Assembly (NCBI GenBank): GCA_008330645.1
Contig: VLTN01000050.1
Span: 186,001-250,000, forward strand
Reading direction: 5' to 3'
Length of the DNA stretch: 64,000 nt
DNA from: Cafeteria roenbergensis
Taxonomy: Eukaryota > Sar > Bigyra > Bicosoecida > Cafeteriaceae
Below, one piece after another: positions 42,996 to 53,893 of the stretch. A model generated the notes under the pieces. That model had not been told where the DNA came from, made no database searches, and saw only the letters and a program-made list of their open reading frames with translations. The position numbers and the translations under genes were made by a program. The stretch's first letter is position 1; the number at the start of each line of letters is the position of its first letter.

Positions 42996-43599
42996 GGTGC
43001 ACGCCTTGGGGTGCCACTCAGCGCCTAGCCCCAGGCCGCCAGGGCTCCCTGCCGGCGACTTTGGCGCGTCCGAGGGTGCCGGCCTCTTGCAAGTGTGCAC
43101 GCCAGACGGGCTCAGTGGGCCTCGAAGCGCGGCAGAGCTGGCAGCCTCCGGCACGAGCCCGCCGGACTCCACCGACCCCCACGCCGCGCCCGGTGCGTTC
43201 TGGCGGCCCCAAACGCCGCCCATGCCGCATTAGTGTCGCTTCGAGTCTGTGGGCAGTCGGGCGGGATGGCGCTCCCGTGGGGCCGCACGCGAGCACAGCA
43301 GCGGCTGCCCCTGCCTCCGGTGTCGGCTCCGCGTGCTAGAGGTTAGGGGGGAGGAGGAGTGTTCCTGCAGTGCCACAGCCCGCGGGCCGGATTGAGAGCA
43401 AGCATGGCGAGCTGTGCCTTGCGCTGTCCGCATGGGCGCGATGCTGGAGCCGAAATGCACTGAATTGCAAGCACAAAGGTGCCAATGCAAGGAGGCAGAC
43501 GCACGCAAAACACGCGCACACACGTTTTACACGGATAGGGGCCACCCGGCCCGGGTCTCTCGCCCCCGCCGTGAGCGCGACGGGGGCGCACGGCCTCGC
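42996..43599. other. Region between TAF2 5' end and MCM7 3' end
   Basis: These 604 bases contain the TAF2 5' flank; the TAF2 frame stays open to an ATG at 43223, just preceded by an in-frame TAA. The part from 43340 to 43599 is AT-richer and holds the MCM7 3' flank boundary. No other gene seen. Confidence 0.4.
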
Positions 43600-46500
43600 T
43601 CAGTCCGCCAGGACAAAGTGGACCTGCGTCTTGGAAGCGTTCTGCTTGAGCAGGCCGAGCTCCTCGTACTGAACGAGCGTCTCCTGGAGCTGCGCCTCGC
43701 TGAAGCCGGCGCGGGTGACTCGCTCGCGCAGCTCGCGCGTGGTCACAAAGTCGGTATCCGCGCGCGCCGCAAAGATCTCGCGCAAAATGGCGAAGATGCG
43801 AGACACGGGATCGCGGTCGCGGGCCTGGGTGGCGGCGTCGTCCTCCTCAAGCAGGGTCGAGGTCGACGAGTTGACGAGGCGGATGGCCTCGCGCACGTCG
43901 TCTTCCTCCACCTCGGCCGAAAAGCGCAGGCGCGCGTGGGCCTGTGCCATGCGGAGGATGGAGAGCAGCTGGCGCGCAGTCATCACCCCGCGCCCGCCTC
44001 CGCCCTTGGCGGCACCTGCAGCCTCGCGCTGGCGCATGCCCACATAGGCCTCTGCGATGAAGCCCTGCAAGGAACGGGGCACGGCGGGCTCCAGCACGCG
44101 CGCAGCCTGCACGTAGGAGCGGAGAACGGACGGCTCCACGGGCTCGAAGTCCAGAGGGGGGTGCTGGGCGTTCTGGTGCACGTACGTGATGTGCTTGGCG
44201 AGGGCCAGGTCGTTGTCCATGTCCACCTTGTCGAGGATGAGGAAAACGAGGTCAAAGCGGCTCAGCAGCGCGGCGGGGAGGTTCACGTTGCGCAGAAGGT
44301 TCTGGTACGGGTCCCGTGAAATGCGGCGGAACCGGCCGTAGAGCGGGTTGGCTGCCGCAAGCACAGCGGTGCGCGCGTTGAGGGTCGTTGTGATGCCTGC
44401 CTTGGCGATTGACACCGTCTGCTGCTCCATGACCTCGTGAATGGCCGTGCGGTCGGACTCATCCATCTTGTCAAACTCATCAATGCAGCAGATGCCCATG
44501 TCCGCCAGCACTAGAGCGCCGCCTTCCAGGGTCAGCTCGCCGGTCACGGCGTCCTTGAGCACCGCGGCGGTGAGGCCCACGCCGGAGGACCCCTTTCCCG
44601 TGGTGTAAATGGCGCGGGGCGCCACCTTTGCAATGTGCTTCAGCAGCTGGCTCTTGGCAACTCCCGGATCGCCCATGAGGCAGACGTTGATGTCGCCGCG
44701 GATGCGCAGGCCGTCGGACATGGCCTTGGTCACGCCGGACACGAGCTGCAACAAGAGGGCCTTCTTCACGTCCTCGTGGCCGTAGATCTCGGGCGCGATG
44801 GAGCGCGCCAGCCGCGAGTACACCTGGTCGTCGCTGGCCAGCTCGTCGATCAGGGACACTGTGCCAGAGTCGAGCACCTCGGTGGCGTCGAGCCGGCGCT
44901 TGTCCTTCTGCACGGCCTGCACTTCGAAGAACGTGTCGGCTGCGGACAGGGCAGGGCAGGGCAGAGCACGGGGACACCGAAGGGCAACTCGTCAACAAGA
45001 GGTGAGGATCAGAATGGTCTTGGCGCACCCGGACCGTCAGGCCGGGAGCAGGGGCGGGGGCGGAGCGGCGGTGGCACGCTGGGAATGCAAGGCACGAGCC
45101 AGGCGCTTGCAGTCTCGTCTCGCCTGGCGGCGCGACAGGCGAGCCAGGCCGCAGCGGCAGCGGCAGCGGCAGCGGCAGCGGCAGCGGCAGCGGCTGGGCT
45201 CACCGGTGAGGCCGGCACGCATGGCGCGGAAGCCGGTGTACGGCGTTGGGGTGTAGATGACTGCGAGGGAGGCAACGTCTCCCGGCTGCAGCTCGCGAGC
45301 CAGCTGACCCCGCGCCACCAGCGTCACGGTGCGCGGGATGTGCCCGACGGGAACCTGGTCCGGAAGCTCCTGCACCCTCAGCTCCTGGTACCGGACAAAC
45401 TTGGATCCGCGGGTCTGCATGTGCAGCGTGCCGTCAAGCTTGTTGTCCTTGCACACAGGCGACGGGCACTGCCCCAGGGGCATGAACTGCTTGGAGGTGA
45501 CCTCCTGGTAAATCTCGTACCCGCACTCGTCGCACGTGTACGTGATCACCTTGGCAAGGGGCTTGACGTCGGACGCGCGGATCACCATGGCGCGAATGCG
45601 AACGAGGTGCCCGATGTCGCGAGCCCGCACCTCCCGCAGGGACCTGACTGGCATGTCGGGCACTGGCAGCAGCCGGACCTCGAACCGCCGACGCAGCTCT
45701 GCAGGGAAGGCGCTGGCCTCGGCCACGGCCTCGGCGCCCTCCGCGGCGCCGTTGGCACGCGCGGCTTCGCGCGCAGCCTGCAGGCGGTGGCTGCGGACGG
45801 CAGATTCGTCACCAGAAGGGCAGACGCGCGCAGCGGTTGCGACAACGTGAAGAGCAGGCAAGGCATGCTGGGATGGTAGGGCAGGGCGAGCCGGCGCCCG
45901 CGGGTCGCAACCGCTTGTCGACGAGGCACAGCGCAACGCGCGTTGCTCACCGTTGCAGCACGTCAAACACATCGTCCGACCCGGTCACCATGGCGCTGCC
46001 ATCCGCAGCAACCGCCACGCCCTGTCCGGCCGCGCCCCCGGCCGGGTCCTCCCCGCGCTCAGCTGCCTCAGTGGCCAGCTCTTCCACGCAAAAGTCGGCG
46101 GCGCCGGAGATCACATCCAGGTACCGCTTGGCGTTGGACTGGATGCGCCGCACCAGCTCGACGTACGAGAATCGATCCTTCTCGGGGGCGTCGGCGTCGT
46201 CGGCGTCAGGGGAACCCGTGAACTGCGGCGCGGGGGCAAGGTCGAAGCTTCAGTGACGGTCAAAGCACGGGGAGGGGGGAACCAGAGGCCAGACGAGGAA
46301 GGATGCGCCCCCTCCCCCCCGACCTCGCACACCGAACAGTCGGCAAAAGCCACGCCAAACCGCAAGGTGCGCCTCACGGTGAGCATGTCGCCGAGCTCCA
46401 CAGGGAGCCCGGTGCGATCCCGCTTGCGAATTTCTTCCTGCGGAACACGAGTGCGAGTGGCAAAGCGAGGTCGCGACACTCTTGAGATGCCAAGCAGCTG

Positions 46501-46907
46501 CCATTCGGGCATGTCGTGCGGCCAGCGCCCACATAGGAGCTGGGGGAGGCGCAGTGCCGCGCCGAGTGCGCTCACCAGCATCTGGCGGTACTTGGCCACG
46601 GGCTCCTGTGGCTCGCTGTCATCGAAGCTTGCCGCCGGGAGTGCCTTGAAGTCCATGAAGAAGTCCACGATGCGGCCTGCGGCGGCAGGTTCAAAGGGGT
46701 TGGGCGGCAGCGGGCGGCGCAGGCTGGATGGCGGGCAGCCTGGGAGCGCGGCGCTCGCCGGGCGACCAGGACGATGGGGCAGAGTTCGGCCCGGCTGCGG
46801 GCGGGCCTGCGGCGAAGGACGCAGCCGCGCGCCTCACGGAGATCATTGTCATAGTCGGGGTAGTCTCCCTCGGCCTTGGGCGCCGGGGCGGCGTCGGCGG
46901 CTGCCAT
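43600..46907 (-). CDS. MCM7: DNA replication licensing helicase MCM7
   Basis: Subunit of the MCM2-7 replicative helicase. Six minus-strand exons (46907-46838, 46676-46576, 46437-46378, 46222-45951, 45790-45204, 44939-43600) join to 809 aa. The N-terminal domain has YDNDLRRIVDFFMDF and SYVELVRRIQSNAKRYLDVI. The zinc ribbon is TYTCDECGYEIY with QCPSPVC. MCM7-type residues follow: TRGSKFVRYQELRVQELPDQ, GFRAMRAGLTADTFFEVQAV across intron 5. AAA+ motifs: GDPGVAKSQLL (Walker A, about 455), ICCIDEFDKM (Walker B, about 518) and LLSRFDLVF (arginine finger, about 590). A winged-helix C-terminus (FVTTRELRERVTRAGFSEA) closes it. Slightly longer than the human protein because of a loop after exon 4. Intron 2 (138 nt) is stop-free and in frame. 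Very confident. Confidence 0.96.
45151..45193. repeat. GCAGCG hexanucleotide repeat in MCM7 intron 5
   Basis: About seven perfect hexamer units inside the 264-nt intron, close to its 5' splice site on the minus strand. Confidence 0.85.
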
Positions 46908-47294
46908 TGCTCGCGGCCTCGGCTGTGCGCTCGCAGGAATCGGCCAGCGACTCCGGGCCGGCTCTGCCAGCCCTTTGGCTGAGGGCGGGCGAACGCAAGC
47001 CAATCGCCATCGGAGCAGCAGCCGGAGGCTCGGTGGTGGCCGGGCCTTTCGAGTGCAATCGTCTGGCCTCTCTAGCAGCGGTGCTCGGGGGGAACATTCG
47101 CCCTGTGGCTGGGCCGCAGCGCAGGCGCTCGCTCTCAACAGCACAATTTCAAACCGCGCAAGCGCACCGCACGCGTGTGAAGCCAAGCGCCAGGCCGCAT
47201 CCGCGCCGTCGTCCCCTCACAACATTCTGCGAGGCACGCGCCTCGCTCGGCCTCCCGCCGAGCCCTCTGCAAGCGGATGCGCGGAGCGGGCAGC
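46908..47294. other. Intergenic region upstream of MCM7
   Basis: These 387 bases separate the MCM7 start from the JMJD7 stop, both minus strand, and must contain the MCM7 promoter. No E2F-like or other motif is convincing by eye; no gene seen. Confidence 0.4.
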
Positions 47295-48761
47295 TCACTG
47301 GTCGGGAGCTGGCAAGTCCGCGCCCACGGCCGCAAACACCTCCCGGAGGCCTTGCGCGGCCTGTAGCGCCGCGTACCGGTGGTCGAACTCCATGTCGTAC
47401 CAGTAGTTGACTGCCACGGTGAAGCCCTGCTGGGCCACCCGGTGCACCCACATTGCGGGCAGGAACAGGCACTGGCCGGCGTACACGGTGACCGTGGCTG
47501 CCGACGCGTGCCGCACCAAGGGGTAGGCGCGTGACGTGCCCTCCTCCGCCAGCCGGGCGATGTCCGGTGCCAGCCACGGCGTCTGCTCCGCCGACGCAAG
47601 GCTGGTCGCGCTCTCGCCCTCCGGCACAACAACCCACGACGCGGGGGACCCCACCCTGGCGCCGGCTGCGCCGCCGGGTCCACCAGCAGTACTGGCACCT
47701 GCATCGTCACCTCCGCCACGCTGTGCTGCTGCTGCTGCTGCCGCCGCCGCGGTGTCTCCACTGGCCGCTGGCCTGTAGCGTACGGTGGGCAGTGACGGCT
47801 TCCGCAGGAAGGCAACGTTGCCTGGTGGGGCCAGGGTGAAGGTCTTCTGGCCTGACAGCACCACGTAGAAGTTCTCGTAGAAGTCAAGGTGCGCTGACGT
47901 CGTGGCAGAGCCGCTTCCCACCCACAGATTCACTGCGTCCGGAACTGCGAGACCGTCGGCAGTGGTCCCCGCCAGCGCCCTGTCCGCGAACGGAAGGCTC
48001 AGGGGGACGTCGGGCGGCGCCCCCGGGCGGGTGGGGTCCGGCTCCGCCAGAAAGCCCGCCTCGTCGTCGTCGCGGAAGCAGTCGCACTGGCGCGAGAAGT
48101 AGACGGACGAGCCGGGAGGAATGGCCGGCCCCACCGGAGCGGGGGACCCAGCGGCGCCGGCAGGCACTCCTGCTGCCGAGGCCGCCGTCGATGCCGCGGC
48201 CGCAGGGCCGCCGGCCTCCAGAGGGCACTCCACGCTTGGCAGCAGCAGCCCAGCGGCGGTGCCGGGCTCCCCAGCCCAGACCAGGCTGTGCTTGCTGCCC
48301 GCGTCGGCAGGGGGCTGCCCGCCCTGGTGCGCGCGTGGGGCGGCCAGGCGCTCGGCGGTGGCGGCTGCCTCCACCGCTGAAATCACGTCCGCGAAGCGCA
48401 TTCGCACCTCGTGGGGCTTGGCAAACACGGCAACCGGCTCCCCCTCGCTCCCACGCACTGCAACGGCCGCGTCCCCGAGGCCGGACGGCGTGACGTCTGC
48501 AGTCACCACCCTGTCCCCGCCGCGGCGCTTGAGGTACTCGGGAAGGGACCACAGCCTGATGCCCGGCCATTCGTCGCAGGCGTGCTCGATGAGTGCCGGG
48601 CGGTTCTTTGCCACGAACTCCACGCGGAACTCCTCCGGGGACATTCCGCGCGCGTCAACGCGGGCGATGCCGGACTTGGGAATGGCGTGAAAGTCTGCTG
48701 ACGCCTCGGCAAAGGATGCAGCAGCCGCTGCTGCCGCGCCCAGAGCGGCACTCCCCGACAT
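47295..48761 (-). CDS. JMJD7: JMJD7-like JmjC/cupin protein hydroxylase
   Basis: Fe(II)/2-oxoglutarate oxygenase; the animal protein hydroxylates a lysine in DRG GTPases. Single exon, 488 aa from the first ATG of the frame (48761). The N-terminal part has FRVEFVAKNRPALIEHACDE and PEYLKRRGGDRVVTADVTP, as in JMJD7. The catalytic core is VNLWVGSGSATTSAHLDFYE, where HxD gives two Fe ligands (about residues 290-292), then NFYVVLSGQKTFTLAPP. The distal His is in LPAMWVHRVAQQGFTVAVNY (about 440), followed by WYDMEFDHRY, a family signature. Two Ala/Gly-rich insertions (about 150-240 and 330-370) explain why it is longer than animal JMJD7. It could act on a DRG-like GTPase here too, which is inference. 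Confidence 0.9.
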   Translation of the reverse strand: MSGSAALGAAAAAAASFAEASADFHAIPKSGIARVDARGMSPEEFRVEFVAKNRPALIEHACDEWPGIRLWSLPEYLKRRGGDRVVTADVTPSGLGDAAVAVRGSEGEPVAVFAKPHEVRMRFADVISAVEAAATAERLAAPRAHQGGQPPADAGSKHSLVWAGEPGTAAGLLLPSVECPLEAGGPAAAASTAASAAGVPAGAAGSPAPVGPAIPPGSSVYFSRQCDCFRDDDEAGFLAEPDPTRPGAPPDVPLSLPFADRALAGTTADGLAVPDAVNLWVGSGSATTSAHLDFYENFYVVLSGQKTFTLAPPGNVAFLRKPSLPTVRYRPAASGDTAAAAAAAAAQRGGGDDAGASTAGGPGGAAGARVGSPASWVVVPEGESATSLASAEQTPWLAPDIARLAEEGTSRAYPLVRHASAATVTVYAGQCLFLPAMWVHRVAQQGFTVAVNYWYDMEFDHRYAALQAAQGLREVFAAVGADLPAPDQ

Positions 48762-49007
48762 CGCAAGCGCCTGCCCAACGCGGTCGAATGGTGCGGGTGA
48801 TCGTGACCGCGCGCGTGCTTGCGTGCCGGCGCAGCCCTGAGTCGCGTCGGTCGTGGCGCTGAACAATTCGCATGCAGAGCCCTTGTGGCTGGGCCATGGT
48901 TAGTCGGGGAGGCGCTGCCATCACGACACACCCCAGCCTGGGCGTCAGAGCAGGCCCCCGCGCGGGCCACCCCGCCCCGGCCAGCCAAGCAGGCCAGCGC
49001 AGTCCAG

Positions 49008-50609
49008 TCAACCTCTGTGCCGCGTGCGCTCGCGCCTCGCAAACAAATCCTCTTCATCATCATCGAGGCCAGGCCGGTCGCCCCGGCGCCCGCGACGGGC
49101 AGGCGGGGACGCTGAGCGTGAAGGCGAGCGCGACCGCGAGCGCCGGCTTCGTCTGTGGCCCCTGCCTTCGCCGTCGTCATCGCCGTCGCCCCTGGCACCG
49201 CCGTTGCCTCCCTCCCGCCACCTCGCCTCGCCCCGCCGGCCGCCATCCAACCGCTCGTCCACGGCGCCTTCCTCCTGGCTCCAGCGCCTTCGGCGCTGCC
49301 CTTCCGCGCCTCCCCCGTCCCGGGGCCTCTTCTCGGCTCTGCCGGGCGCGGCCGTGGTCGCGCCCTTGGCTTGCAGAGCCTTCTTGACCTCAGCGAAGAG
49401 GCTCTGCATGTCCTCTTCGCTCAGGTGGACGCACCAGCGGGGGTCCTTTCCCAGAGGAGGGCGCGAAACGCCACCGCTGTTGGAGAGTCCGGCTCCCATG
49501 GCCTCCCGCGGGCCGGCGTCGCCGCCCGCCCCAGCGCTGGCCGCTGCCAGGGACCCGTCCTCCCGCCTGCTCCGGACGTCCTGCCACGTGTGCTCGTGCG
49601 TGAGCCACCGGAGATCGCCCACGACCGCGCGGAACGCCTCGCTCGCCTGCCCTCTGGCCCGCTCCCTGCGTTCGGCCTCCCTGGCCGCTGCGGCGGCGCG
49701 CTCTGCCGCCCGCTCGGCCTCCGCTGCGGCAAAGGCGGTGCTTCGGGCCGCTGTGAAGGCCTCCCTTGCGGCGGCAGGCCCGATCACGTCGGCGGCGGCT
49801 CTGCCGTCCGCCGACGCCGTCGCCGCCCGAAACGCCTCGAACGTCAGGCCCGGCACAGAGAGCCTCCCGTCAGCCGCCGCTTCGCGCAGCTCTGTCGCCC
49901 ACCGGCTCTCCGCTGCCGCCGTGGCCGCTGCGGCGCCTTGCCTGGCGTCCTCCGCTGCCGCTTCGGGGTCCTCCGCCCGGCGCCGGCACCACCACGTGAA
50001 GATCCGCCGGCGCATCGCGAGGGACGGCACCTCTGTGAAGCGCGGGTCCACGGCCAGACGCGGCAGCAGGCTCTCCCAGGAGCTCTGCGCGCGCGCCCCG
50101 CAGTCCAAGAACAGCTGCTGCAGGCGGGCGCAGGCCAGCACGAGCGCGGTGCGGTTCGTCTCCTGCTCCATGTCCGACACCAGCGCGCTGGTGCTCATTC
50201 CGCCGCCCTCGGCATCCTCGCCGTCTCCCCCGGCTGCTAGCTCCGCTGCGGCCTGGGCGGCTGCCTTTTCGGCCTCGGCCTTGAGCCGCGCCTCTTTGCG
50301 CGCCTTGCGCTCGGCGTCGCGCTTCGCGGCCTCTTCCCACTCGCGCTCCTCCTCCAGAGCAGCCTCTGCCTCTGACACCTCGCGGGCCAGCCGCACGCAC
50401 TCGGGCTCCACCCACACAGTCTCGCCCGTCTCTTGGTTGTGAAAGTAAGGGTAGCCCTCGGGCGACACCCAACGCGTCCACTTGGCCGCCTCGTCCGCCG
50501 CACTCGTGCCCGCTGTCACCGCAGGGTCCGCCTCGCTTGCGGCCTGGTCTGGCCCCGGCAACGGGGATGCTGCTGCGGACGCCTCGGCAGCCGCCGGGCT
50601 CTCGGCCAT
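49008..50609 (-). CDS. WW/FF-domain RS-tailed protein (TCERG1/PRP40-like)
   Basis: Likely couples transcription and pre-mRNA splicing. Single exon, 533 aa from the ATG at 50609. A WW domain lies at residues 44-70 (KWTRWVSPEGYPYFHNQE then TGETVWVEPE), preceded by an acidic Ala-rich start. A Glu/Lys/Arg coiled coil follows (about 75-125). The first FF domain is near 145-205 (RLQQLFLDCGARAQSSWESL, DPRFTEVPSLAMRRRIFTWW), and a weaker FF-like segment near 300-400 (FRAVVGDLRWLTHEHTWQDV, SLFAEVKKAL). The C-terminus is basic with RS dipeptides (RRSRRSRSRSPSRSASPP). Few FF repeats and a single WW make it smaller than animal TCERG1, so I leave the symbol blank. Nuclear location is inferred. Confidence 0.8.
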   Translation of the reverse strand: MAESPAAAEASAAASPLPGPDQAASEADPAVTAGTSAADEAAKWTRWVSPEGYPYFHNQETGETVWVEPECVRLAREVSEAEAALEEEREWEEAAKRDAERKARKEARLKAEAEKAAAQAAAELAAGGDGEDAEGGGMSTSALVSDMEQETNRTALVLACARLQQLFLDCGARAQSSWESLLPRLAVDPRFTEVPSLAMRRRIFTWWCRRRAEDPEAAAEDARQGAAAATAAAESRWATELREAAADGRLSVPGLTFEAFRAATASADGRAAADVIGPAAAREAFTAARSTAFAAAEAERAAERAAAAAREAERRERARGQASEAFRAVVGDLRWLTHEHTWQDVRSRREDGSLAAASAGAGGDAGPREAMGAGLSNSGGVSRPPLGKDPRWCVHLSEEDMQSLFAEVKKALQAKGATTAAPGRAEKRPRDGGGAEGQRRRRWSQEEGAVDERLDGGRRGEARWREGGNGGARGDGDDDGEGRGHRRSRRSRSRSPSRSASPPARRGRRGDRPGLDDDEEDLFARRERTRHRG

Positions 50610-50986
50610 TTTCAGCGCAGGTCGGCTCGCGGTTGGCTTGTGACGCTCGGCGCCCTTCCCGCGTGGCTCCAGCCCAGCGGCGTGTGCGCGGCGTGCCTTG
50701 CGGCCAGGCAGCAAAGGGTCAAGGCCGGCGTGCAGGCGAACGCGAACTGCGCCGTTTGGCGCCCCGAGTTGCAGAGCAGCAATAGAGTCGGAGCAAATCT
50801 GGCACTTTCAATCCGACTATTCAAGAGTTGGTATTCGTGCGGCTGAGAGCTGGGCGCCTCGGCTGCCACAACCGGAGCGGGGGGGGGGAGGGGGTCTGCT
50901 CTTGCACACAAGGGACACGCAGCAGTGATGGCAAACACAGTTCATAGCGGAGCGCGCTATCGAGTTCCAGCGCCAGCATACAAGCA
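50610..50986. other. Intergenic region upstream of WW/FF gene
   Basis: These 377 bases lie between the WW/FF start and the GT2 gene stop (both minus strand). A G-rich run sits at about 50876-50898, and the part to 50986 is AT-richer. No gene seen. Confidence 0.4.
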
Positions 50987-53893
50987 CTAGAGCGCAAAAT
51001 CGTGCATCCAGGCGGCGAGGCTGCGCGGGTGAGCGCCCTGCGCCAGCCATGCAAGCACGGTGCGCACGATGGTCGGGACAGCCTGCCGCCTCTCGACAAC
51101 GAACGCAGGGACGATCCGGCCCGGCGGAGCGCACCCTGCAGCGTCAAGCGCCGCAGCGGCGTCCGGGGTGAGCGCGATGACAGCGTCCGCCGCTGCCGCG
51201 ACCTCACACGCGACGTCACTCGGCAAGACCCTACCCGCAGCCTGCCTGTCTGGCGCGTCCCCGCCCACAAGCGCCACGCGCATGGGCCCGGCCGCGGTCC
51301 CGGCAGCTGCGTCGGCCCCCTTGCTCGCGCCCCGCGGCCCTGTCCCAGACGCCTCCGCCACCCCTCCTCCTCGAAACACGTCGATGGCACACGCCTCCGC
51401 AAGCACGTCCGGCAGCGACTCCTCTGCCTCCACTGGCTCTGCCGGCCACAGCTTCCCGGCCAGCAGTTGGCCAGCCCCGCCGCCCTGCTTGAAGCACCAG
51501 GACGCCCGTCCACCTCCCGCCCCACCGGCTGCGCCTCGTGTCACGGAGACCTCTTCGCCCGCCCCAGCCAGCGCCCCCGCCATATCTTTCACCGCCCACC
51601 GCAGCGCCGCGCTGGCGGGGTCGCCCTGCGCGCCGCTGCCGACGGCGCCAGCTGCCGACGGCACGCCCAGCGTCAGCGAGACGGCCGCAGGCATGAAGGG
51701 CTCTGCCGGAGGCCTGTCGGGCAAGGTCGGCTGTCCCAGGCTCACCATCGCGCGGCGCAGGTTGCAAAACGCGCAGACGGCCGACTGCGGCGACGACAGC
51801 GAGGCAGAGGCGCGCGTGGGCGCCGTCAGCGGCGGCAGCGCTGCGCCCCCCGACCAGTCGTCGGCAAGCCCGGCCTCGGCCGCCGGGGTCATCCCTCCCT
51901 GGATCACAGTCCGGTGGTAGAGCCGGGCGCGGAGGACCGCGGCCTCCATCGCGGCCCGGCCGGCAGACGCTGCCCGCGCGGCGCCGGCCCGCAGGGGCGG
52001 CACCCACACTGCGTGCACGGCGCAGGTTGCTCGCCGCAGGGCAGCGTGGGCCAACGCAGGGCTGGTGTGCGCTGGCAGCACCAGGACGCGAATGCCGCAC
52101 GCGGAGTTGGCCTCCAGCGCGGTGCGGGCTCTGCCGGGGGGGCGAGGGCCGCTTTCCGTGCCGGCCGCGAAGCCCCAGGCCGCAGCTCCGGGAGCCACGC
52201 ACTCGGCGCCGGCGGCTGCGTCGGCTGACCGCACCGAAGGCTGACGCGGGGCGGGCGGGGGCAGCCTCGCGGCGTGGTCGTTCTCAGGCTGGCCCAAGGA
52301 GGGAAACGCACGCAACAGTCGGCCGCGCGGCTCCGCAGGCAGCAACGCCAAACACGACACCGTGTCGCGCGCGGCGCCGCCACCGCGCGCCGTGCCGCCT
52401 GGGGCCAGGTCCTCCGGGCCCAGCAGCTGGACCTGGGCCGGGCCCACCGGCGAGCCGGCCCAGGCGTCAGAGCCGAGGCCGAGCGATGAGCGCGTCGCTG
52501 CCAGGGCATCCGTGCGCTCGTCATCCTCCGTCCGGCCAGCCCCTGCGGCCGCGGTTGGCCCTGCCGCGGGATCGCCTGCGCCCGGCGCCGGGACCACCAT
52601 GGGCGCCACCCCCACGAGGGCCAGGGTCGCGGCGTCCGACGCGTCCACGCGGCAAGCCTGCTTCATCGCAGCCTGCCGCATCGGCTCGAAGGCCTTCATC
52701 GCCAGCAGGCGCGCATACACCAAGGGCTTGTCGAGCGACTCGGTCAGCGTGCTGGCGTGAACGCGGTACTCGTACCCGAACACGCCGCCGTCGTCAAGCA
52801 GCTCTGCTGGCAGAGCCCCAATCACGCGCAGCCACATGTCGTAGTCCTCGATGCCCTGCACGCCCGTGTCGTACGGCAGGGCCGCGCGGGCGGCCTGCGC
52901 GCGCAGCAAGAACACAGGCCCAACCAGGTTCTCGCCCGTCCGCATCATCTCCCGCACCGACAGCGGGTAGGCGAGGCGGCTGTCCCCCGGCGAGAGGTAC
53001 CGGCCCTGCCACCACCGCACGCTGCTGTGGGGCCTGCCGGCGTCGTCGATGGCCCGAAAGTTCGCGTAGCCGAGACCCAGCGCGCGCGCGCCAGGCCGGT
53101 CCATGGCTCGAGCCAGCGCCGGGTAGAGCCCAGCGTAGGCGTTGTTGTCGGCTGACGTCCACGACCACATCGGGGAGAAGGGGTCCGTGGCCGCCACAGC
53201 CGCGTTGAGGGCGCGGGGCAGTGACCCGAGGCGGCCGGCAAGCACCCTGACTCCCGCGCTGCCGAGCACCGCCCTCATCCAGGGCCGGATGCTGTCGGTG
53301 GAGCCGTCGTCGAGGAACACAAGGTCCACCTCCCCGCTCGCACAGTCATTCAGCAGCGGCGGGAGGGCCTCCCGGAGGAAGCGCGCGTGGTTGTGCACCG
53401 GCATGACCAGGGCGAGGCGCGCGGCTGGGGTGGCCTCGGGCGCCGCCAGCGAGCTGAAACACGAAGCGGCGCTGCGCAGAGTGGCGCACGCCGACCACGC
53501 GTCTGACAGGGACGCGTCCAGCCGCTCTGCTAGCAGGTCGCGGCGGAGGCGGGCTTGTGCGGTGGCCAGACGGGCTGCCACCGCAGCGGGCGCAGCATCG
53601 GCCAGGCCGGGCCACTGCCGCACCATGGCCGCCGAAGCCCGCCTCACAGGCGCCCCTGCGTCCGCTGGAGCCTCAATGGCAGTCCCCTTCGCAGCACCGT
53701 CGGCCCACATACTCGATATCGCCGCCAGGGCCAAAATTGCCGCGATCGCAGCGGCGCCAACCAGAAAGCACCACAACCCGCGCACCGGGGCCATGAGCCT
53801 CATGCCGTCTGCCCGAGCACGAGCCACGCACCGGCTCCATGACCCGTGGCTGCGCTTCGCATACTTGCCCTCTCTGCTCTCCTCGTCCAGCAT
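50987..53893 (-). CDS. GT2-family membrane glycosyltransferase with unknown C-terminal half
   Basis: Type II membrane protein of 968 aa, single exon, from the ATG at 53893; a second in-frame ATG 30 codons on is possible. One signal-anchor helix near residues 40-62 (LWCFLVGAAAIAAILALAAI). The GT-A fold starts near 158 (ARLALVMPVHNHARFLREAL), with LVFLDDGSTDSI (about 196). SWTSADNNAYAGLYPALARA is in the DxD position, and GIEDYDMWLRVIGA (about 350) carries the catalytic-base motif. The half after about 480 is Ala/Pro/Gly-rich and not recognised, though MRVALVGGDAPDRQAAGRV and PPGRIVPAFVVE look Rossmann-like. The extreme C-terminus (AWLAQGAHPRSLAAWMHDFA) resembles the end of the GT4+GT2 protein at the right edge of the window. 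Substrate unknown; divergent from BRF1. Confidence 0.8.
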   Translation of the reverse strand: MLDEESREGKYAKRSHGSWSRCVARARADGMRLMAPVRGLWCFLVGAAAIAAILALAAISSMWADGAAKGTAIEAPADAGAPVRRASAAMVRQWPGLADAAPAAVAARLATAQARLRRDLLAERLDASLSDAWSACATLRSAASCFSSLAAPEATPAARLALVMPVHNHARFLREALPPLLNDCASGEVDLVFLDDGSTDSIRPWMRAVLGSAGVRVLAGRLGSLPRALNAAVAATDPFSPMWSWTSADNNAYAGLYPALARAMDRPGARALGLGYANFRAIDDAGRPHSSVRWWQGRYLSPGDSRLAYPLSVREMMRTGENLVGPVFLLRAQAARAALPYDTGVQGIEDYDMWLRVIGALPAELLDDGGVFGYEYRVHASTLTESLDKPLVYARLLAMKAFEPMRQAAMKQACRVDASDAATLALVGVAPMVVPAPGAGDPAAGPTAAAGAGRTEDDERTDALAATRSSLGLGSDAWAGSPVGPAQVQLLGPEDLAPGGTARGGGAARDTVSCLALLPAEPRGRLLRAFPSLGQPENDHAARLPPPAPRQPSVRSADAAAGAECVAPGAAAWGFAAGTESGPRPPGRARTALEANSACGIRVLVLPAHTSPALAHAALRRATCAVHAVWVPPLRAGAARAASAGRAAMEAAVLRARLYHRTVIQGGMTPAAEAGLADDWSGGAALPPLTAPTRASASLSSPQSAVCAFCNLRRAMVSLGQPTLPDRPPAEPFMPAAVSLTLGVPSAAGAVGSGAQGDPASAALRWAVKDMAGALAGAGEEVSVTRGAAGGAGGGRASWCFKQGGGAGQLLAGKLWPAEPVEAEESLPDVLAEACAIDVFRGGGVAEASGTGPRGASKGADAAAGTAAGPMRVALVGGDAPDRQAAGRVLPSDVACEVAAAADAVIALTPDAAAALDAAGCAPPGRIVPAFVVERRQAVPTIVRTVLAWLAQGAHPRSLAAWMHDFAL

